Origin: Chrysemys picta bellii
Lineage: Eukaryota > Chordata > Testudines > Emydidae
Assembly: GCF_011386835.1 (NCBI RefSeq)
Contig: NC_088798.1
Coordinates: 4,526,001 to 4,590,000, forward strand
DNA length: 64,000 bases
Direction: 5' to 3'
Made by a program: the position numbers and the translations under genes. Position 1 is the stretch's first letter; the number at the start of each line of letters is the position of its first letter. This document shows, in pieces, positions 58,357 to 64,000 of the stretch. Under the pieces are notes generated by a model. The model did not search any database. It was not told where the DNA came from and saw only the letters and a program-made list of their open reading frames with translations.

Positions 58357-58432
58357 CTGGACCTGGAAGAGACCTTGAAAAGTCATCAAGTCCAGTCCCC
58401 TGCCTTCACTAGCAGGACCAAGTACTGTCCCT
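58357..58432 (-). repeat. SINE/CR1-type 3' tail segment (reverse)
   Basis: Minus strand: 'gtacttggtcctgctagtg', 'aaggcaggggactggacttg', 'atgacttttcaaggtctc'. It matches the tail of the SINE at 50673-50865 but sits upstream of the head in this orientation, so the two pieces are not one continuous copy. Confidence 0.75.
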
Positions 58433-58532
58433 GCCATCTGAAGAAGTGAGGTTTTTACCCACGAAAGCTTATTCCCAAATAAATCTGTTAGTCTTTAAGG
58501 TGCCACCAGACACCGTGTTGTCCCTGACAGTT
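58433..58532 (-). repeat. Turtle interspersed repeat, 'GTTAGTCTTTAAGGTGCC' family
   Basis: 'ctgaagaagtgaggtttt', 'cccacgaaagcttattccc', 'aataaatctgttagtc', 'tttaaggtgccaccaga'. Third copy of the family at 46225 and 62343. Confidence 0.75.
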
Positions 58533-58928
58533 CACTGACTCACTGCGCTTTCAGGCATCAATACTGCCTGTTAGTCATAGCCCTGACCAGCACATTTAGG
58601 GCTGCCTGCGGCTGGTCACCTGAACCTTCGCTTGGGAGCTCCCAGTGTAGGCACAGCTAGTAACCAGCCCCACAACTCCCTGACAGCCTGCTTCAAGCAA
58701 CCATCTGCAGCCCACATGTGCAGCTGAACTCACGCGAGAATCACTTGCCCAGCCACCAGCACAAAGGACCTGGGGACCGGCGAATTTTTGCGAGGCCCAG
58801 TTCTCGGAGAGAAGACCCCTGGCCTCGTTTTGAACTCCCCACAACTGTCTGACCCAGCCAGAGCTGCCGGGATGTGAAACGGCTCCTTGCATCAGGGGAC
58901 TTTGGGGATATGACATCAACACAACACA

Positions 58929-58960
58929 ACACCACTCACACACACACACGCACACAGCAA
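58929..58960. repeat. (CA)n microsatellite
   Basis: CA-rich run with interruptions ('cacacacacacgcacacag'). Confidence 0.85.
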
Positions 58961-60085
58961 ACCGATGACAAGCTAGTGCGGTCGCGCTGCTTCCTGGCTA
59001 GGTCCACGGGCCAGGGGAGGGAGGAGAGAAATGCTAAGCCCGGATGAATTTGATTTGATTCTCTGGCACGTCCAGCTCCATTATACAGATTCCAAGGAGT
59101 TTGCTTCCTTGCTTTGTTTTGGGCCCGGAGGTGGCTTTGTTTAGAGCTGGGATCCTGGCCCGGCGTGACGTGCAGGAGCCCATTCAAACCATGCACCAGG
59201 CAAGCTCTGACTTGGATGCTGCATTCTCCGAAGGGGCTGGCTGGGGAAGGGGCTGTCCTCGGCTCAGCTGAAGGCAGTCCCAGAGGAGACGGCCAGACAG
59301 CTGTGCGTGCGGCCCAGAGAGGCATTGCAAGGTCTTGGAGGGCACAGAGAAGTTGGTGTCTGTGCATTTCCCTCCCCCACGCCCCACGATGGGCTGGGCT
59401 AACTCGTACAGGATTTAACCCCTCGCGTGCTCAGCCTCTGAAGGCAGCGTATGCCCCACTAGCGGCTAGTGTCCCATAGCGTAGAAGGCACCAGAAAGAG
59501 AAGGCCTGGTAAACATCCCCCCCATTGTTCCCAGCCACACGAACCCCCTCCCGCTTCCCACCCCGATCTCCCGAGCCCCCTCCCTTCCCAATCCGACAGG
59601 CCCCCACTCCCAATCCTGCAAACCATGCACCCTCCCACTGCCATGAACCCCTCCTCCCCACCCAATCCTGCTGCTCCCATCCTGTTCCTGGCCCCCTAGC
59701 CTCCTTGCGGCCCGCTCCCAGAGCGGTAGCATTAGGAAGGGCCTCTATCATTGCGACCCGACCCATCTCCTTTCACTCTCTATCCCCCCTCCCACATCTC
59801 TGCAGCTGGGAAAGGGGGTCCACCATCAGCCCCCCACACCTCCCTGCATGTGTCCCCATAGACCCCAGGGTCACCGGCTACGCGGTACGAGTGGGAAGAG
59901 GGGGAGGCCGGGAACTGGCTCGGGGATTTGTTAAGCAGGCAGGGAGAAGAGGCGCGAGAGCGAGGGAGGTGGAGGAAAGGAGGCAGGGGAAGGACAGGAG
60001 CGAGCCGCAATCCAGCTATTAATGTAACCCACCACCACCCTGAATGGCACCCTGTCCCCCCCAGTGACTGGGCCACACATAGAAC

Positions 60086-60185
60086 TTCAAGAGGCTTTTA
60101 GCTCAGGCAGCAGAAATCCTGCCTTTCGCTCCAAAGGCCGCAGGTTCAATTCCCACTGCTGACGACTTCCCCCGGGCACTGTGTC
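60086..60185 (+). repeat. tRNA-derived SINE remnant
   Basis: An A-box-like 'ttagctcaggcagcagaaa' (60099) and a strong B box 'caggttcaattcccac' (60140) are spaced about 40 bp apart, as in a tRNA. The acceptor stem does not pair, and I see no tail repeat. Confidence 0.55.
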
Positions 60186-61084
60186 ACATTCACGTCTGAG
60201 CTGCACAGAGTGAGGTCCCAGAAAGACCCTCGTTCCCAAGGGAAATCCTAGAGCCCCGGCGCTGGTTGGCTGCATTTAGACCTTTCCCTGACAAACGGGA
60301 GGGAAGCAGCCGGCTCGACGGCTATTTCTCTTGTCTCCTGGAATGAATGGAGGATGGAATCCAGCTGACTCAGCCTAGGCAGGAAATGACATTAACTGGA
60401 GCTGCACCGGGGAGGGGGTGAGTAACCCCAATCGGGGGCGGCCGCCCAGCCCCACGTTCGTTTCTGTAAATCGGGAGGATGTTTAGTCAAGAGATGGCAG
60501 CGCACGCGGGGCCCCGGGCGAGCGAGGAGCATAAATAACTCGGCTAACCGGCTCTCTGGGAGACAGTGCGACACTGCTCCCATGTCGGGCTCGGCCGCCC
60601 TCCTGCTGCGTGCAAGGGATTCAAAGAAAGATAGACAACGGCCAGTTATTTCCGAATTCCCTTTGCCAAATTCACGTTCAGCTTTCCTTTGGCTGGAGCC
60701 CCCAGGCAATCTCTGCCGTGCTGGTAGAGTTTGAGGGGGATTCACATTGAATTGTGGCCCCTTTAAGGTACCCCCCACTCCCGGCAATACCCATGCCCCA
60801 CGGAGCCGCCCAGGCAGGTACACGGCCACCCAGCTCTATAATCTTCTCCCCCGACAAGAGAACCAGTGGAAGGAGCCCGGAGCGTTCTGGGGTAAAAGGG
60901 AGGGTGGCCAGCAGTTCTTCTGCATTGGCAGGAGGCTCCACAGGGGCTGGTGCAGCTGGGAGCACACGTCAGGGCTGTTATAAACGGCACTGGGGGTGAA
61001 GCAGCCCCTGACTGCCCTGGTCCAAAGCCCAGCAGTGATGCAGTGAGGAACGGGGGCCGGGGCCTTCGCACACCGAGTTCCCCA

Positions 61085-61290
61085 ATTCTCCTTTCGTGCA
61101 TGAACTGTTATCACAGTGGATATCCACATACGTGTCCAGTCCCTCTTTGGATCTGGCTGAGTTCTTGGCCTCCGCGACATCCTGTGGAATGAGTTCCACA
61201 GTCTGACGATGCACGGCGGGAAAAAGGATTTCCTTGTACCAGTTTTGAATTTGCCTCCTTGCAGTTTCATTGAATACCCCTAACACCGGG
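61085..61290 (-). mobile_element. CR1-like LINE fragment (C-terminal RT)
   Basis: Minus-strand frames give FNETARRQIQNWYKEILFPA, then HRQTVELIPQDVAEAKNSA and RSKEGLDTYVDI, with a shift between WNSF- and VELIPQD-coding frames. This is the 'lacking-WNSLPE' end of a CR1-type protein, old and broken. Confidence 0.75.
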
Positions 61291-61384
61291 CATGAGATGG
61301 TGCTAATTCCTGAATCATTTGGGCCTTAGCTGCCTCAAAGCCCAGCTCTCCGCCCAGCTGGCGTTGTGAGGGCAAACAACTTAA

Positions 61385-61425
61385 TTAGTGGTCCCTTCTG
61401 GCCGTAACCTCAATGATTGTATGCC
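61385..61425 (+). repeat. CR1 3' end scrap
   Basis: 'gtggtcccttctggccgtaa' and 'cctcaatgattgtatg', a diverged CR1 terminus on the plus strand. Confidence 0.55.
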
Positions 61426-61964
61426 CCATCACTGCAGCTGCACTCTATCAACAAACTCTTGCTGTCTCTCTCTCCGGGATGGGGGCAAGAAACCGAGTGC
61501 CCTGGTAGGGTCCCTCGGCTTTGGAGTTTGCTGTGATGTGCCACGATTTGCATTCAGCGAGATTTAGGATGCAGAACAAAGATGCATTTTTTCACACTGG
61601 TTCTGTCTAGATCCAGGCTCCTACCCCATCAGTAGCAGGAACAGAAGAGGCAGGGCTGGGTCTGACTGGTGCCAGTGGCGGGTACTGGTTGCAATATACG
61701 CTCAGCATAACCCGGCGATGGACCCAAAACACATACATCGAAACCACAGAGACATGAGAGTGCACAGCACTTTTACATCTGCCAACTGCAGCTGTCAGAA
61801 TCTGCCTCTCCCTGTGTGTTTACGTATTCCTGCTGCAATCACTTCTTGAGCTGGGACCCTTTACGGACCGGCCCCCTCCAGTTATGCAGCTAAGCTTGTC
61901 TCAGATAAATGCTGATGTGTTCACGGCACTCCAGCTTGCGGGCAACACTGGCAACAGGAGTGCA

Positions 61965-62342
61965 CGAAATGCAGAATTTCATTTTTTGCCCTCCAAAAAT
62001 GCAAAGGAAATGAATATTTTTCATTTTCTTCAAAAATTGCCTTGAACTTTTTTGGTGGAAAATTTGAAACGTGACAAAACAAAAATGTTCCTTTCCAGCT
62101 GAAAAATTTCTGGTACTGTTTTCGGCTATTTTTGCTTTTGTTTGTTTTTAAAAAGGTTTTTGATTTGGCTTTTTTCCTACTTCACTTTTTCAAACTTTTT
62201 TCCACCAGAAATGGTGTGTGTGGGGGGGGGGGGGGAGGGGGAGGGGTGTAAAAAAATGAAAGCAAGTGGGAAAAATCCCCCAAAATCATGACCACTGTGA
62301 ACAAAGGGGGGAAAAATTAAAAATTATTATTTTTGTTTTAAG
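61965..62342. repeat. AT-rich dispersed repeat, left part
   Basis: 'gaatttcattttttgccctc', 'ttggtggaaaatttgaaacg', 'cagctgaaaaatttctgg'. Includes a G-rich run at 62221-62245. Homologous wording resumes at 62461 after an inserted repeat. Confidence 0.55.
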
Positions 62343-62460
62343 TATCAGAGGGGTAGCCGTGTTAGTCTGGATCTGTAAAAAGCAACAGAGGGTCCTGTGG
62401 CACCTTATAGACTAACAGATGTATTGGAGCATAAGCTTTCGTGGGTGAATACCCACTTTG
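62343..62460 (+). mobile_element. Interspersed repeat inserted into the AT-rich repeat
   Basis: 'tatcagaggggtagccgtg', 'ttagtctggatctgtaaaaa', 'cctgtggcaccttatagac', 'gcataagctttcgtgggtg' and 'aatacccact'. It has the family's well-known left terminus CAGAGGGGTAGCCGTGTTAGTC, here read as TCAGAGGGGTAGCCGTG then TTAGTC. The right end is cut at the AT-rich sequence. Classification of the family is left open. Confidence 0.8.
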
Positions 62461-62610
62461 AAATTTTGAATGAAAAAAAAAACCATGCAATTGATATTTT
62501 CCACAAAAATTTTCATTTTGGCCCAAAAGCCATTTTTGTCAATGAAACTTTTGGATGGAATGTTTTTGCCCGGCTTTAGTTTGCAAATTTGCAATGAAAC
62601 TGGTGTTTTC
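62461..62610. repeat. AT-rich dispersed repeat, right part
   Basis: 'gaaattttgaatgaaaaaaa', 'ccacaaaaattttcatttt', 'gtcaatgaaacttttgg'. It continues the element interrupted at 62343. Confidence 0.5.
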
Positions 62611-62904
62611 AGCTGATTTTGCCCCAAATCAGGCATCGTGTGGGGGAGGGTGGCTAAGTCTCCCTTCGAGTTTTGCGAGGTTTTTTTCAAATCCCAAACG
62701 CAGCGTGAAGCTGATGAACCCACACGGGCCAAAGACAACTTACAAGGTTCCCCCAAAATGCTCCAACCCAAATGGCTGAGCTATGCAAAGATCACCCCGC
62801 AGCAAGGCGTTGAAAGGGCCGTGTAGGTGGGACAGGCAGACTGGGAGTACTGTTCACGGGGTCTAGTTGTCCTAGACTGATCTGACCTCCATGTAGGATC
62901 TAAG

Positions 62905-63080
62905 CAACTCACAAGCTATAGTGCATTTAGGCAGGACAGGGCTATTGTGCCCATTGTACAGATGGGAAACTGAGGCACAGAGCGGCTACGGTCACAAAGA
63001 AAAGTCCATGGTTGAGCAAACCTGGGTCTTGTAAGTCCTAGCGACCCAACCACTGGACTCTGCCATCTACCCATAAGTAC
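62905..63080 (-). repeat. MIR-type SINE (reverse)
   Basis: 'tgtgcccattgtacagatgg', 'gaaactgaggcacagagcgg', 'aaacctgggtcttgtaagtc', 'aaccactggactctgcc'. Confidence 0.8.
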
Positions 63081-63639
63081 CACCTAACACTTTTCCCTCT
63101 GAGTCTAGACAGAGCGAGCAGGGCAGTGGAATGCAAGGCCGCTGCTGTGCTACCAGTAGTGCCACCTTTCAAATGAAATGTAGAACCGGGCTCCTGCTCC
63201 CCTTTACTCATGGCGACCCCATGATGCTTTTCTCAAGGGCAGAAGCATTCAGCTTTGCGTCTTGTCCAAATTCCAGCCCTGAATCTTCCCTGGGATTAGG
63301 GGTCCTTCTTCACTTTTTGTTGTTGCTGCCCACTGCTAAACAGCTGCCGTGCTCCCTCCCAGAGGTGGCAGCATTCCAGTGGTGGATAATAAAAGGACTC
63401 TTGTGTGTGGCTTGCCAAGGGCTTTGGGCTTAATGGTGCTGCAGCAAAGCAACCTTTAAAGGGATGCGTGTGGGGCTTGGATTGAAGAAAGCCCATCCCT
63501 GCCTCAGTTTCCCTGTGTCTTTGAGGCAGGTCAGTTCCTTCCTCTTCCTCAAATTGGGATAACCACACTGAGCTGCAATGCAGCCCGGCTGAGTGCTACG
63601 CATCGCTAGCGAATGCAGCAGTCTATCCTCACGCAGGCT

Positions 63640-63920
63640 CCCCAGAGCCCAAACCCCTCGGTCCCGACCCACTTCTGCTCGACCAGCCCGAAATGCACAG
63701 CGAGCTTCAGGGAGAGCAAACAAACCCCCCCACCATCCCGGGCAGGAGCGCCGCCGCCGGCCCCGGGTCGAGTTTCCGTGTGGCAGCCGCAGCAGCTCCG
63801 GGGACTGAAGCTGACTTCATGCGGTTTAAATGGGGACCCAGCAGCTGCCAGCCGCTCTCACGCGTCTCTGTGGGGCTGGCTCAGATTTGCCCGCAGCAGC
63901 GGGGGCAGGGCGAGCAAGCC
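63640..63920. promoter_or_regulatory. Small CpG-rich patch at the right edge (possible promoter or first exon)
   Basis: CpG is frequent around 63745-63790 ('gcgccgccgccggccccggg') and again near 63855-63910, unlike the neighbouring DNA, and no repeat is recognised. A TATA-like element is not seen. It could be the edge of a CpG island for the gene whose exons lie to the left on the minus strand, but a GC-rich repeat is equally possible. Confidence 0.3.
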
Positions 63921-64000
63921 ACCGTGAGTCACGAGTGGTGTTTGGCCCCATTGTGTCTGGCGGATGAGTCCAAGCCTTTCCCATTTATTTACCCTTCTTT

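Larger units (their letters stand above)
36370..64000 (-). other. Upstream intron/5' region of PIK3R2; no further exon located
   Basis: In p85-type genes the exon before exon A is short (two small BH exons, then the SH3 exon), so these could hide here or lie outside. I searched the minus strand for an SH3 ALYDY-like core and for a Leu-Val-Glu-Ala-Ile-Glu helix and found no convincing hit. The span is filled with CR1, MIR, SINE and AT-rich repeats, listed separately. I recognise nothing in 36820-38040, 38200-40490, 46340-48380, 51300-52090, 53200-54175, 55430-58250, 58970-60080, 60190-61080, 61430-61965 or 63090-63600. Confidence 0.5.

Noticed and set aside
60086..60185. tRNA gene at a strong B box
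   Set aside because: The acceptor stem does not pair and no anticodon arm can be defined. It is better read as a decayed SINE.
63613..63927. 104-codon plus-strand frame at the right edge
   Set aside because: High GC with no domain. Composition alone explains it.

Overview
The window is vertebrate nuclear DNA, almost certainly from a hidden-necked (cryptodiran) turtle. Three things point there: a tRNA-derived SINE of the cryptodire type (50673-50865, and a minus-strand copy at 58254-58356), many CR1 LINE fragments of turtle type with ATTCTATGA-like or TTCTTATGTTC-like 3' ends, and about twenty old MIR-type SINEs. There are no bacterial-style genes. Nearly all long open frames here are chance frames in GC-rich or microsatellite DNA.

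The only host gene I can support is a class IA PI3-kinase regulatory subunit on the minus strand, most likely PIK3R2 (p85-beta). Three consecutive exons of its BH (RhoGAP-like, 'breakpoint homology') domain are present: 36238-36369, 8386-8587 and 4047-4132. All have canonical AG/GT splice sites, and their phases join without a break (phase 1, then phase 2, then phase 1). The intron between the first two is about 27.7 kb and the next about 4.3 kb. The SH2-domain exons must lie beyond the left edge. The SH3 exon and the first BH exons must lie to the right of 36369 or outside the window; I could not locate them.

Everything else is intronic or flanking repeat DNA. From left to right: a CR1 scrap (about 1432); a GC-rich minisatellite in the small intron (4605-5165); a hAT-type element with a perfect 8-bp target duplication close to exon B (7699-8209); a CR1 copy embedded in a GATA array (13903-14971); two more hAT-type elements with perfect 8-bp duplications (15999-16122 and 17047-17513); a second compound tetranucleotide array, related to the GATA array but inverted (22480-23185); and a CR1 (28305-28995). 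Right of exon A lie further CR1 copies (35475, 40497, 43415, 49150-51290, 54420, 61085), one with a reverse-transcriptase frame open for about 355 codons and split by a SINE. A family of AT-rich dispersed repeats and a small CpG-rich patch at the right edge complete the picture.

No new multi-gene system is visible. The points most worth a second look are the paired inverted tetranucleotide arrays, the exactly dated (TSD-bearing) hAT insertions, the nested CR1/SINE locus, and the divergent BH domain spread over an unusually long intron.
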